Shown here: positions 50,825 to 61,121 of the stretch, piece by piece
How positions within the stretch are numbered: the stretch's first letter is position 1
How the letters are laid out: each line of letters opens with the position of its first letter
Assembly: GCA_002503825.1 (NCBI GenBank)
Contig: DASP01000012.1
Coordinates: 196,126-260,125 of the forward strand
Direction: 5' to 3'
DNA: 64,000 bases
DNA from: Methanoregulaceae archaeon UBA467
GTDB lineage: Archaea > Halobacteriota > Methanomicrobia > Methanomicrobiales > Methanospirillaceae
Position numbers and translations under genes: made by a program
The notes under the pieces: generated by a model
Databases searched by the model: none
Seen by the model: only the letters and a program-made list of their open reading frames with translations
What the model was told of the DNA's origin: nothing

Positions 50825-53395
50825 CTACTGCAGTACAGGCTTCCCGGCGAACCGGAACCCGCCGGCCGGCACCACGATCTCGAACCGTGCACCATGTCCC
50901 GGTGTGCTCGTCTCTTCGATGGTCATTCCGGTGATGGAAAGGATCTCGCGGGATAAAAAGAGGCCGAGACCGGTATGTTTTCCATACCCGCGTTCGAACA
51001 GGTGCTCCTTTTCTTCTGCGGTCATACCGGCGCCATCGTCCTCGCAGGTGATCATAAGCCGGTCCCCGTCCTGTGTGGCAGAGAACCTGATGACCGATAT
51101 CGATACCCCGCCATACCTGATAGCATTGTCAATTAAGTTACTGAAGATATTTTCAAAGAGCGGGTCGGCAAAGACATCGAGACGGTCTGAAAGATTCTCA
51201 ACACGGATTTTGCCAAGGGGGAGGACCTCGCGGGCCTGATCGATGCAGTCATTCACGTCGACCCACATCGGGGCCTTCACACCAAGTTCCTGGTAGAGAC
51301 GGGTAAACGTGATCTGGTGCTGGATGGCCTGCACCGCGAGATGGACTTTCTTAATGAACCGGCCAAATACCACGGGATCTTCCCTGCTCTTCTCTGCGAG
51401 GGAGAGGTACCCGTCGAGGAGAGAGAGCTGGTTCAGGATATCGTGCCGCGTGATGCCGGACATCAGCGCCAGTTTCTTCCCGGCGAGCGCCAGAGCCTCT
51501 TCGGCCCGTTTCCGTTCAGAAATATCCCGCAGGACGACAAGAATAACAGGACGGCCGTGCAGGGAAAACATCCGTGCACTGACATCGACCGGAACGTTCT
51601 GCATATCCCTGTTCGTAACCATCGCCTGGAAGACCGCATGCCCGTCCCTCATAATCCGCTCCCGAAGCATGTTCCAGTCTTCTCCGCCGTCGCTGTAAAA
51701 GATATCCGGGGCCGTCATCGCCAGGACGTCGTCACGGGTAAACCCGAGCATCTGGCACCCACGGTCATTGACCTCCACGATCCGTTCAGGGGATGATTCA
51801 TCAGGCAAAAAGACGAATACCGCATCGTTGATGTTCTGCAGGAGGAGCCGGTACTTCTCCTCGCTCTCGCGTAATTCACTTTCCGTCCGTTTCCGGTCAG
51901 TGATATTGGAGAGAATGCTGTGGGTCTGTATGAACCGGCCCTCGCGGTCACGCCCGATCCGGCCCTCAAACGATACGATAATGTGCGAACCGTCTCTTTT
52001 TATCATTGATAACTCGATGCCGTGGAGTACCCCTTCCTCCATGTACTTCGGGAAGGTCTCCCTGAATTTTTTCTGGTCCCCCGGCACTAGGAACTCCCCG
52101 AACCAGTGCCCGATTACCTCTTCCCTGCGGTACCCGAAGGTATCAAGCCATGCCCTGTTGACCTCGACAAACCTGCCGTCCGCATCGAGCGACTGGTACC
52201 CGAGCGGCGCCGCCTCATACAGCAGCCGGAAACGCTCCTCGCTCTCTCGGAGCGCTGCCTCGGCCCGTTTCTTTTCGGTGATATTGGAGAGGATACAGTG
52301 GGTCTGCCTGAATCCTCCTTTTTCATCATGTGCAATCTTCCCGTCAAACGAGACGATGATATGAGACCCGTCCCGCTTTATCATTTCAAATTCAATGTCG
52401 TGGATCTCACCCGGATCCCTGAACTCCGGGAAGCAGGACGTAAAATGTTGTATCCCTTCAGGCACGAGGAATTCCCCAAACGAGTGCCCGATTACCTCTT
52501 CCCTGCTATATCCGAGGATATCGAGCCAGGCCTGGTTGACCTCGACAAACCTGCCGTCCGCATCGAGCGACTGGCACCCGAGCGGCACCCCCTCGTACAG
52601 CAGCCGGAACCACTCCTCGCTCTCACGGAGCTCTTTCTGGACCTGCCGGTACATCGTGATATCGCTCCATACAGACCTGCTGTACAGTATTTCGCCCTGG
52701 CTGTCACGGACTGCAGTCGCGTTCAGGAGAACATCAAAAGTACTCCCGTCTTTTTTCATCACCTGCAGTTCAACATTGCAGATTTCCCCGGTCTCGAGAA
52801 ACTGCTGAAACGCCTTCCGGGCTGCGTCGGCAGAATCAGGATGATAGAGCGATACCTCGTTGCGGCCGATGATCTCATCTTTTTTATACCCGGTCCGTCG
52901 TTCAACGGTGTTGTTACAGCCGATGACGGTACAGGTTGCGGCGTCGACCGAGAGGTACATCCCGGGTGCGTTCTCGTAGAGATCCCGGCACCGTGCTTCT
53001 GACCGGCTGAGAGCCCGCTCCCGGGCGGCCTTCAGGATAACATTCTCTGCCACTGCAGAGAGCGCCCCGAGTTGCGATCCGGGATCGGATCCCCTCACAA
53101 AATAGAACGACGCCCCGGAATTCACGGCGTCGATGACGGTGTCCCCGCCTTCCTCTTTACAGAAAAAAATAACGGGGACGGGGTCTCCGCCCCCGCGTAT
53201 TTTTTTGAGCACGTCTGTTGCATCCCGGACCGGGAATCCAAGAATAACGGCGTCAAAGCGTTTCGATGCCAGTGCGTCCGGCACCTCCGGCACCGAGTGT
53301 GCCGCGGTCACATCAAACGACCCTGATCGCTGAAAGAAGCGGCTGACTGACTCCAGCAGCTGTGTGTCGTCGTCGGCAACAAGGAGCATTTTCAC
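50825..53395 (-). CDS. Pseudo-receiver/PAS sensor histidine kinase
   Basis: The start is the GTG at 53395 (V-K-MLLVADDD), which has GGGGGTG six bases upstream; the frame begins at a further GTG at 53410. The product is 856 residues. The N-terminal receiver-like domain (1-120) keeps the acidic cluster ADDD but has Gly53 (VILGFPV) where the phospho-acceptor Asp should be, and Arg in place of the conserved Lys. Four PAS domains follow (about 135-630); the second and third are close duplicates sharing LDADGRFVEVN and REEVIGH. The kinase core has H-box GITRHDILN (His651), NLIDNAIRYG, DDGAGM and RGYGKHTGLGLFL. Cytoplasmic. The core is the same type as in the kinases at 4.9 and 57.7 kb. Confidence 0.93.
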   Translation of the reverse strand: MKMLLVADDDTQLLESVSRFFQRSGSFDVTAAHSVPEVPDALASKRFDAVILGFPVRDATDVLKKIRGGGDPVPVIFFCKEEGGDTVIDAVNSGASFYFVRGSDPGSQLGALSAVAENVILKAARERALSRSEARCRDLYENAPGMYLSVDAATCTVIGCNNTVERRTGYKKDEIIGRNEVSLYHPDSADAARKAFQQFLETGEICNVELQVMKKDGSTFDVLLNATAVRDSQGEILYSRSVWSDITMYRQVQKELRESEEWFRLLYEGVPLGCQSLDADGRFVEVNQAWLDILGYSREEVIGHSFGEFLVPEGIQHFTSCFPEFRDPGEIHDIEFEMIKRDGSHIIVSFDGKIAHDEKGGFRQTHCILSNITEKKRAEAALRESEERFRLLYEAAPLGYQSLDADGRFVEVNRAWLDTFGYRREEVIGHWFGEFLVPGDQKKFRETFPKYMEEGVLHGIELSMIKRDGSHIIVSFEGRIGRDREGRFIQTHSILSNITDRKRTESELRESEEKYRLLLQNINDAVFVFLPDESSPERIVEVNDRGCQMLGFTRDDVLAMTAPDIFYSDGGEDWNMLRERIMRDGHAVFQAMVTNRDMQNVPVDVSARMFSLHGRPVILVVLRDISERKRAEEALALAGKKLALMSGITRHDILNQLSLLDGYLSLAEKSREDPVVFGRFIKKVHLAVQAIQHQITFTRLYQELGVKAPMWVDVNDCIDQAREVLPLGKIRVENLSDRLDVFADPLFENIFSNLIDNAIRYGGVSISVIRFSATQDGDRLMITCEDDGAGMTAEEKEHLFERGYGKHTGLGLFLSREILSITGMTIEETSTPGHGARFEIVVPAGGFRFAGKPVLQ

Positions 53396-53925
53396 TACTG
53401 GCACCCCCACATGTCCAGGTATCTGATAATCGACACCCCCGGCTATAAACTCATTGGTAAAGAACGGTGAGTCCTGAGTAAAGGAAAATGAGAAAACTTT
53501 ATTTAAGGCTCAGATCGTGCAACAGGATAAACTGGCTGGAGATCGGGAAGGAGAGTGAGTCCTGATTAAGATAACAGGAAGCATCCCATCACCGTGTTTC
53601 GCGACGGGTGATACCCGGGAAGCTGATCAGCATGGGGAAAAATTGAGGAAGACCGCATGAAAAATCCCCTTTCGCCATTATTCCCCCGGTTTCTTCCCAT
53701 GTACGTGAAAGCAGGTGCATCCTGATGAGAACGTCGCGTCTTCCGCCCTTTAAAATCCAGCGTGCGAAAAGGATTTCCGATGAAAATCCCTGGACAACCC
53801 CAAAAAAACAGAGATTTTAAACCGGTATTTTCATAATCCGGGAATGAACTCCCCCAACAGGTGTGTTTTAACAGATCACGTCTGCTTTTTTCCCGTCTCT
53901 GTATTCTTATTTGAACGGGTCTCAG
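53396..53925. other. Intergenic region
   Basis: About 530 bases upstream of the kinase gene. It contains T/A-rich patches near 53480-53510 and 53800-53830 and no recognisable gene. Confidence 0.4.
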
Positions 53926-54606
53926 TTACGCGGACCGCTTCCGCTCCCTGAACCTGAATACCAGGTATACGAAGACAGCACCCGCAATGACTGAGACTGC
54001 AACACCGATGCCGAGCAGGAAATTCGAGAGGATCAGCCGCCAGATAACCTCTGATCCCAGTGCAAAGAGCAGGCATTCTGCAGTCCCGCCTATGGCGACG
54101 GCAAGGAGTATCCCTGCCGGCGTCAGCCCGGAGATCATTCCGACGATGGTCGCACCCACACCCCCGGTCCCCTGGAACGGGAGGAATACAAAGAAGGCCA
54201 CCCCCGGGACTCTCCACCGTGCTATCCATGGCCGTTTCTGCATGAACTCATCCCCGGACGCCAGGAACCGGGATATCCACGGCCCGAGATACGGGAGACG
54301 GAGCGCTATCCCGAAGTTGAGGAGCATGAACAGACTGGTGAGCACGTCAAGGAGGGCAAGTGCAGCCGCCATCAGCCACCACGGGACGCCGAGCGCAATG
54401 CCGAGCGGTATAATCGATTCCTTCCCTGCAGGAGGGACATAATAGAGGATCATCAGGCCGCCGAGTACCCATGCGAGGTGCGGCGTAACGATAAGAAAAC
54501 ACGAGAAAAAAAAGAGAAATGCGATGGTTACGGGGAGCAGCAGGCGGAATGCCATGGTTGCCGGCGATTTTACATCCTCTCCTGAAGCATACCATAACGT
54601 CGACAT
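53926..54606 (-). CDS. Small multidrug export protein family (COG2426-like)
   Basis: A 226-residue membrane protein with about five hydrophobic segments. GKESIIPLGIALGVPWWLMA resembles the conserved E-x-x-x-P-x-G-x-x-x-G start of this family. LPFQGTGGVGATIVGMISGL is the second conserved half-loop, here a re-entrant-like motif, followed by AIGGTAECLLFALG. The family is annotated as putative small multidrug exporters, but direct evidence is thin. The length is slightly above usual because of an N-terminal extension. Single gene. Confidence 0.85.
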   Translation of the reverse strand: MSTLWYASGEDVKSPATMAFRLLLPVTIAFLFFFSCFLIVTPHLAWVLGGLMILYYVPPAGKESIIPLGIALGVPWWLMAAALALLDVLTSLFMLLNFGIALRLPYLGPWISRFLASGDEFMQKRPWIARWRVPGVAFFVFLPFQGTGGVGATIVGMISGLTPAGILLAVAIGGTAECLLFALGSEVIWRLILSNFLLGIGVAVSVIAGAVFVYLVFRFRERKRSA

Positions 54607-54690
54607 CAGACCGCTGCCCGCCCTTCTGTATCAGGTCCTGCCCGGGTGAAACCCGGAACCGGGCAGTACCTTCCCGGAACCCGGCGCCGG

Positions 54691-57180
54691 TTATTCAGCC
54701 CGATCACGCTCGTACTGTTCCGGCGTCCCGAGTGTGAAAAAGAAAGTACTCCCTTTTCCGACACCATCTGATTCCACCCACACCTTCCCGTTGTGCACCT
54801 CGACGATGCGTTTCACGATTGCGAGCCCCACACCGGTCCCCACTATTGCGGGGTCAACCTTTTCAAAAAGATCGAAGACCTTCTCCAGGTATTCGGGAGC
54901 GATCCCGATCCCGTTATCCCTGACAAAAAAGGCGGTTTCGCGGTTTTTTTCCACGACGCCGATCTCCAGGACGGGAGCCGGCTGGACCCCCATGAATTTC
55001 ACTGCATTTTCGATGAGGTTTGATATCACTTCGACAAGCCTGATACGATCGCCGTAGACTTCGGGAAGCGGTTCATGAACGATGACGTTCACTCCCCGGC
55101 TGGTGATAAGGAGATTTTGCAGGTTCAGCGCCTCTTCGACCATACTTTTTCCGGGCAGATGTTCGGGGGGGTTCATGATCCGGCCGATCCGGGAGAGTTC
55201 GAGCAGTTCACGCAGCAGCTGACCCATCTTTGCAATTGCACCCTGGATACGATTTATATCATCTTTTATCTTCTCCCCGTCCCCTTTTTCAATGTCTTCG
55301 AGAAGGTACCCGGAAAACCCTTCAATGGTAATGAGCGGTGTTTTCAGGTCGTGTGAGACGGTATACGTAAACCGTTCAAGCTCGGTATTCTTTGCCTTCA
55401 GTTCCCTGATAAGTGACTCGCGCTGCAGTTCAGCCTCTTTTAACCCGGTGATATCCTGGATGATTCCCCGGATACTGACGACCTTCCCCTCCTTTTGTAT
55501 GGGGATACCATGTGTCCTGACCCACTTGTGCAGCCCGTCGGCACTCATCATCTCAAGTTCGAGATCATAGGGGCGGGCATCTTCAACCGCCTCCCTGATT
55601 GCCTGCTCTATCCTCTTCCTCGATTCCCCGGTAAAAAAGCTGACGCCGAACTGCATGGTGGTGGTGACATCAGGGTCAAGCCCGTGAATCCTGGCGACCT
55701 CGTCGGTCCAGCTCCCTGCACCGGTGACTGCGTTAAATTCCCAGCCTCCGACCTTCGCCATCTCACCGGTCATATGCAGGAGTTTGTCTTTCTGCTGTAT
55801 CTCCCGTTCCGCATGTTTCTGTCCGGATATGTCCTGGTTGCTCACCCGGATCCCGAGGAAGCGGCCGGCCTTGTCAATAACCGGCCTGCAGGAGTGCCTG
55901 ATCCATCGTTCCGTGCCGTCACGGCGGATGATCCGGAACTCTAGCTCTCCCGCCTCCTTTTTATTCATCATCCATGATTCATGGATTTTATATCTCCCGA
56001 TATCATTTGGATGAATAATTTCCTGAATGAAATTCTTTGTCCGGTAAAAATCCCCGGCAGGGTAACCAGTGATTAACTCACAGGATGGCGACATGTACAC
56101 GATCCGGTATTCGTTGTCGACCCAGTACTCCCAGTCGGGTGTAAAATCCGCAAGCAGGCGGAATTTTTCCTCGCTTTCTTTCAGCGCCATCCCGGCACTT
56201 TTCCTGTGTGAAATATCTGTCGAATAAATCCGGATACTGTCACGGCCGGGCACGTAAGAGACCGCCAGTTCGTACCACCGGCCCCCGAACGGGGTCTCCT
56301 TCAGAATAACGGTTCCCGGGTCTTTCTCCAGTTCTGAAAAAAGTGCCGTGTAATCCCCGAAGAGCAGGTGCCGCCCGCCCTCGTTCGTGATATCAGGGAA
56401 GTGCCGGTATCCCGCCGGGTTGCAGTAACGGAGCTGCCCGTCCCGCCCAAGTTCACAGACCGGCTGCGGGTTCTGCTCAGGAAATTCGGCCATTTCTTCG
56501 ACCCTTTTTCGCGTGGCTGCATAGGTTGCGAGCCCCTCCTTCCAGTGACCGAACAACACGGCACCGAGATTTTGTCCGGGGAGGTCGACAGAGGGTATAT
56601 AATAAAAATTATCGTACAACGTTCTCCCGATCACGGCAATCGGGTGAGTGAGGAGGACATCGAGGAGAACTGACGGCGGAAAAAGCCTTTCATCATACTG
56701 GCAGAGGCATGTGCAGGTGTGGCTTTCAAGAAAGGAATTGAGATGTATCTCGTATTCGGTGAGACGGTCCGAACCGGAAAGGTTCCGTCCCGCCCAGCTC
56801 ATCTCACCGGTGACCCGGAGTGCACTATACCCTTCGGAGAGCGCTTTTTCTGTTTCAGAACCGAGAAACTCAATCATTGCATCGGGGTTAAAGGAACCGC
56901 CCTTCAGGTACGTATCGGCTGCGGATGCAAAGACCAGCTGCCCCGGGCCCTGAGGGGTCGCCGGATCTGCGCCGTATCCCTCGAGGTATCCGGTAATAGT
57001 CGCGGCTGTGTGGCAATCAAGGATGTAGAGCACTTTTTCATTCCGGAAAAGCCCGTCCTTTATGAATGCGGAGACAAGGTCACGGTGTTCCTCATCAGTC
57101 CGGTAAATACCGCAGATATGATCCCCGGTCCGGAGATCACTCACTGACCGCAGAGCAGTCCGCGTATCTCGCCCCTTCAT
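54691..57180 (-). CDS. MEDS-PAS sensor histidine kinase
   Basis: An 829-residue cytoplasmic kinase. The N-terminal MEDS domain (about 15-195) starts LRTGDHICGIYRTDEEHRDL and contains YSALRVTGEMSW and CLCQYDERLFPP, as in methanogen/methylotroph DcmR-type sensors. Three to four PAS domains follow (about 240-590; IYSTDISHRK, IRVSNQDISGQK and GIIQDITGLK mark their ends). A classical HisKA H-box YTVSHDLKTPLITIEGF (His610) leads to an HATPase with SNLIENAVKFMG, DNGIGI and GTGVGLAIVKRIVE. This core differs from the SITRHDI type of the other kinases in the window. MEDS domains are thought to sense methylated compounds; the ligand is unknown here. No response regulator is adjacent. Confidence 0.94.
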   Translation of the reverse strand: MKGRDTRTALRSVSDLRTGDHICGIYRTDEEHRDLVSAFIKDGLFRNEKVLYILDCHTAATITGYLEGYGADPATPQGPGQLVFASAADTYLKGGSFNPDAMIEFLGSETEKALSEGYSALRVTGEMSWAGRNLSGSDRLTEYEIHLNSFLESHTCTCLCQYDERLFPPSVLLDVLLTHPIAVIGRTLYDNFYYIPSVDLPGQNLGAVLFGHWKEGLATYAATRKRVEEMAEFPEQNPQPVCELGRDGQLRYCNPAGYRHFPDITNEGGRHLLFGDYTALFSELEKDPGTVILKETPFGGRWYELAVSYVPGRDSIRIYSTDISHRKSAGMALKESEEKFRLLADFTPDWEYWVDNEYRIVYMSPSCELITGYPAGDFYRTKNFIQEIIHPNDIGRYKIHESWMMNKKEAGELEFRIIRRDGTERWIRHSCRPVIDKAGRFLGIRVSNQDISGQKHAEREIQQKDKLLHMTGEMAKVGGWEFNAVTGAGSWTDEVARIHGLDPDVTTTMQFGVSFFTGESRKRIEQAIREAVEDARPYDLELEMMSADGLHKWVRTHGIPIQKEGKVVSIRGIIQDITGLKEAELQRESLIRELKAKNTELERFTYTVSHDLKTPLITIEGFSGYLLEDIEKGDGEKIKDDINRIQGAIAKMGQLLRELLELSRIGRIMNPPEHLPGKSMVEEALNLQNLLITSRGVNVIVHEPLPEVYGDRIRLVEVISNLIENAVKFMGVQPAPVLEIGVVEKNRETAFFVRDNGIGIAPEYLEKVFDLFEKVDPAIVGTGVGLAIVKRIVEVHNGKVWVESDGVGKGSTFFFTLGTPEQYERDRAE

Positions 57181-57741
57181 TCGCAGCCCTCAAATATAGC
57201 TCCATTGCACCTCCAAATTATATTAATGTGCCATGGAGAGCATGACGTCATGCGGCATCCGGATCGTATCGCGTCACGTCAACGGGATTATGCATTTTGC
57301 AGGGGTATCCGGTCGCTGTCCCGCTGTAACTGTCATACTACCTGCTCCTGCCCTGTATGACTCCTGTTTCCGGCCAGGATCGGCATCATCACCACAACTT
57401 CCAGGGTCCGCAATGGTCCGTTGGCAGCTGGGGACACTGAAAGAACGGCCCGGACCCATGCATGCTTATCACGGAGATATAAAACCAGCCGGAGCACAGG
57501 AACGTAACTGCGATACCCCGGTGCCGGCACGCATGTCTTTTTGCCGGAAGACTTCCTGTTATGCGGCACGGTCTGCATACCAGGCATCAAACGGACTGAT
57601 TCAGACCTGCGTGACATGAAATAGTCTCATCGTCATGAATTAAAAAATATTAAAAATAACTAATCACATAGGATCATAAAAAGACACCATCCATTCCAGC
57701 GCAACAATACCATTCCCATTCACATACCCAGGTGCCTGAAC
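57181..57741. other. Divergent intergenic region between two kinase genes
   Basis: About 560 bases between the divergent MEDS kinase and receiver-PAS kinase genes. Short frames here (for example 57233-57619) are not convincing. The A+T-rich stretch 57638-57680 is the likely promoter of the right-hand kinase. Confidence 0.45.
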
Positions 57742-60700
57742 GTGATTTCTGTCCTCTATGTCGATGACGAGCCCGGACTCCTTGAGATAGGGAAGCTGTT
57801 CCTTGAAAAAAAAAGTTCAATACGGGTTGATACCGCCATTTCAGCCATCGACGCACTGAAAGTTCTTGACACCCGCAGCTACGATGCAATCATTTCAGAC
57901 TACCAGATGCCCGGGATAAATGGTATAGAATTCCTTAAAAAGACCCGGAAAAGATATGGCGACATCCCGTTCATCCTCTTTACCGGCAAGGGCCGTGAAG
58001 AGGTGGTAATCGAGGCGATAAACTTCGGGGCTGACTTCTACCTCCAGAAAGGAGGGGCTGCCGATTCGCAGTTTGCCGAACTTGCCCACAAAGTCAGGCA
58101 GGCAGTAAAACGGCGTCGTGCCGAATCGGGTCTGCAGGATGCCCTGCTGTTCAACCGCGAGGTCATCGAGGGAGCCGGCGAGGGGTTCATCGTCTTTGAC
58201 CAGGACCTGCGCTGCATCATCTGGAACCGGTTCATGGAACAGCTGACCGGAATTCCTTCCGATGAGATGATCGGCGGCAATCCTCTTGAAATTTTCACCC
58301 CGATCGTTTCAGGGATTCATAATTCACTGATCAGGCAGGCATATGAAGGAGAGACTATCCAGTCTGATGACTCCGATTTTTTTATGCCCCGGTCAGGGGT
58401 CCGCGGGTGGGTCAAGGTGCTCTATTCGCCGCACCGGGACGCAGGTGGCAGGATCATCGGGGTCATTGCCGTTATCAGGGACATTTCCGACAGGAAAAGA
58501 ATTGAATTTGACCTTCTACAGAAGAACGATGAACTTTCTGCTGCATACCAGCAGATTGCCGCGACAGGGGACGAGTTGCGGCATAATTACGAGGAACTGG
58601 AAGAAAGCCAGCTCAGGCTCACCGCAAGCGAGGAAAAATACCGGGCATTGTTTGAACACACCGGAACCGCCATCGTGGTCATTGAGGAAGACGCGACGAT
58701 CAGTCTCTCAAATACGGAGTTCCAGCGCCTTATCGGGCACGATGCCCGTGAGATCGACGGAATGATGAGCTGGAAAAACCTTGTCCATCCCGATGATCTC
58801 GAGAGAATGTTCGCCCAGCACCGTCTCCGCCGCGAGAGGGATAATGCCGCACTCAACAGTTACGAATTCAGGATGGTTCACAGGAACGGCCAGATAAAGG
58901 ATATCCTTCTTAATATCGGCATCATCCCGGGCACAAAGAGGAGTGTCGCCTCACTCATAAATATCACACCCCGGAAGGCACTGGAACGAGACCTTGTACG
59001 CAATAACCAGGAACTTTCTGCTGCATACCAGCAGATTGCTGCAGCCGAGGACGAACTGCGTATAAATTACGATGACCTTGCAGAGAGCCAGCGCCTGCTC
59101 GAAGAGAGTTCAGAGAGATACAGGATTATCTTTGAGCACACCGGGACCGCCATGCTCATCATAGAGGATGACACGACGATCAGTCTCTCGAACACGGAAT
59201 TTCAGCGCCTGGGCGGATATACGAGGAAAGAGATCGACGGAAAGATGCACTGGGAGGGTTTTGTCCACCCTGACGATCTCGACCTTATGCTCACCCGCCA
59301 CCGGATAAGGCGCAAAGACCCGGACGACGCACCCGGACAATACGAATTCCGGTTTCTCACCAGGGGCGGAGAGGTGAGGGATATCCTTATTACCATTGAT
59401 ACCATCCCGGGAACGGGAAAAAGCGTTGCCTCGTTAATGGACATCACCGACAGGAAGACCATGGAGGGTGATCTCGTCAAAAGAAATGAAGAATTATTTG
59501 CCGCATTCGAACAGATCGCTGCACAGGAGGAGGAACTTCGGTCAAACTACGACGAACTTGCACAGGGCCAGCGCCTGCTGCAGGAGATCGGGGAGCGGTT
59601 CCACTCCCTCTTTGACAGCATGACCGAGGGCCATGCCCTGTATGAGCTCGAATATGACAACTGCGGGACCCCGTACGAATACCGGGTACTCGATGTGAAC
59701 CCGGCGTTTGAAACTATCATCGGGCTCTCACGAAAAGAGGTTGTTGGAAAACTTTCGTGCGAGGCTTTTGGCACTAAAAGACCCCCATTCATCCGCAATT
59801 ATCTCCCGGTTGCATTAAACGGCCAGACCCTGAACCTTGAGACATACCTTCCGTCATTAAAGAAACATTTCCTCGTATCGGTATATTCCCCAAAGGAAGG
59901 GCAGTTTGCCACGATATTCCAGGATGTAACCCGTTTAAAGGAGATGGAGAAAGATATCACCGCACGTGAATCGCTCTTCCGCTCTCTTGTCGAGAACATG
60001 CATGACGGGGTCCTCATCCTTGACCGCGATGGCACCGTTCTTTTCGCAAACACTGCTGCCGCCCGGATGGCGGATATCGCGCCGGAACAGGCATTTACCG
60101 GCATTAATATCTCCTTTGCGCTCGGGAAAGGCGAATTAGAGCAGGCATTGGCCAATCTTACCCGTGTAACAGACGGAAACATCCCCGTCTCCTGTGAATA
60201 CCGGTTTACGACCACTCACGGCATAGAAAAATGGGTTGAAACCACCGGGGTCAGGATCGCCTACCAGAACAGGCAGGCGGTGCTTGTCACCCTCCATGAG
60301 TTCACCGGGCGGAAACACACTGAAGAGACCATGAAACAGGTAAACCGTCAGGTCCACCTGTTAAACAGCATCACGCGCCATGATATCGTCAATAAAATTA
60401 CGGCTGTTTTAGGTCAGGTTGCCATTGCAAAGGAACGATGGGACGACCCGGCCCTGCAGGCAGTCTTTGATAAGATCTATTCTGCAACCGATGCAATCAA
60501 TGACCAGATCGGCTTTGCCCGCCTCTACCAGGACCTCGGGTCCCGGAGTTCGCAGTGGCAGGACCCTGATGCGCTCCTGCCCCGCTCGCAGGTCCCGTCC
60601 CAGATCACGTTTCGTGGATCTCTCAGCGGCATTGAGATCTTTTCCGACCCGATGCTCGGGATGGTCTTTTCAAACCTCCTTGACAATTCCATCCGCCATG

Positions 60701-61005
60701 GCGGGCCGGTCACGTCGGTCACGGTTGCATACCGGGAAACACCGGATGGCCTGGTCATCTCCTTTTCAGATAACGGCACGGGTATCCCGGCAGATGAAAA
60801 AGAGGTCATCTTCGAACGGGGATACGGAAATAATACCGGTCTTGGCCTCTTCCTTGTCAGGGAGATCCTGGAGATCACCAGTATTTCCATCAGGGAGACC
60901 GGGACACCCGGGAAAGGTGCACGGTTCGAGATCGTGGTGCCGGCAGGGTCATACCGGTTCGGAGATGAAAAACATCTAAATCCACCTGACCGGTCCCCCG
61001 GGTAG
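57742..61005 (+). CDS. Receiver-PAS hybrid sensor histidine kinase
   Basis: A 1087-residue cytoplasmic protein with GTG start. An intact receiver domain (1-125) has Asp8-Asp9, phospho-acceptor Asp53 in ISDYQMPG, ILFTGKG and Lys in YLQKGG. Five PAS domains follow (about 135-865). The second and third are recent duplicates: the linker DELSAAYQQIAATGDELRHN recurs as QELSAAYQQIAAAEDELRIN, and TISLSNTEFQRL occurs in both. The kinase core has H-box NSITRHDIVN (His880), SNLLDNSIRHGG, SDNGTGI and RGYGNNTGLGLFL. An N-terminal receiver on a kinase suggests that another kinase feeds into it; the neighbouring MEDS kinase lacks a receiver and could be that donor. The last residues after SYRF are a short non-conserved tail. 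Confidence 0.94.
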   Translation: MISVLYVDDEPGLLEIGKLFLEKKSSIRVDTAISAIDALKVLDTRSYDAIISDYQMPGINGIEFLKKTRKRYGDIPFILFTGKGREEVVIEAINFGADFYLQKGGAADSQFAELAHKVRQAVKRRRAESGLQDALLFNREVIEGAGEGFIVFDQDLRCIIWNRFMEQLTGIPSDEMIGGNPLEIFTPIVSGIHNSLIRQAYEGETIQSDDSDFFMPRSGVRGWVKVLYSPHRDAGGRIIGVIAVIRDISDRKRIEFDLLQKNDELSAAYQQIAATGDELRHNYEELEESQLRLTASEEKYRALFEHTGTAIVVIEEDATISLSNTEFQRLIGHDAREIDGMMSWKNLVHPDDLERMFAQHRLRRERDNAALNSYEFRMVHRNGQIKDILLNIGIIPGTKRSVASLINITPRKALERDLVRNNQELSAAYQQIAAAEDELRINYDDLAESQRLLEESSERYRIIFEHTGTAMLIIEDDTTISLSNTEFQRLGGYTRKEIDGKMHWEGFVHPDDLDLMLTRHRIRRKDPDDAPGQYEFRFLTRGGEVRDILITIDTIPGTGKSVASLMDITDRKTMEGDLVKRNEELFAAFEQIAAQEEELRSNYDELAQGQRLLQEIGERFHSLFDSMTEGHALYELEYDNCGTPYEYRVLDVNPAFETIIGLSRKEVVGKLSCEAFGTKRPPFIRNYLPVALNGQTLNLETYLPSLKKHFLVSVYSPKEGQFATIFQDVTRLKEMEKDITARESLFRSLVENMHDGVLILDRDGTVLFANTAAARMADIAPEQAFTGINISFALGKGELEQALANLTRVTDGNIPVSCEYRFTTTHGIEKWVETTGVRIAYQNRQAVLVTLHEFTGRKHTEETMKQVNRQVHLLNSITRHDIVNKITAVLGQVAIAKERWDDPALQAVFDKIYSATDAINDQIGFARLYQDLGSRSSQWQDPDALLPRSQVPSQITFRGSLSGIEIFSDPMLGMVFSNLLDNSIRHGGPVTSVTVAYRETPDGLVISFSDNGTGIPADEKEVIFERGYGNNTGLGLFLVREILEITSISIRETGTPGKGARFEIVVPAGSYRFGDEKHLNPPDRSPG

Positions 61006-61121
61006 TGCCGGTTATCCCGGATGTTTCATTCATGCGATATATCAGAAAATACCGGTTCCGCACCGGGAATAAAAACGATTAATCTTTTCAGGATTCAATG
61101 CATCTTCACGGTGTTTTTCGT

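Noticed and set aside
57233..57619. 128-codon plus-strand frame between the two kinases
   Set aside because: No domain, overlaps a similarly long minus-strand frame, and sits in the divergent promoter region.
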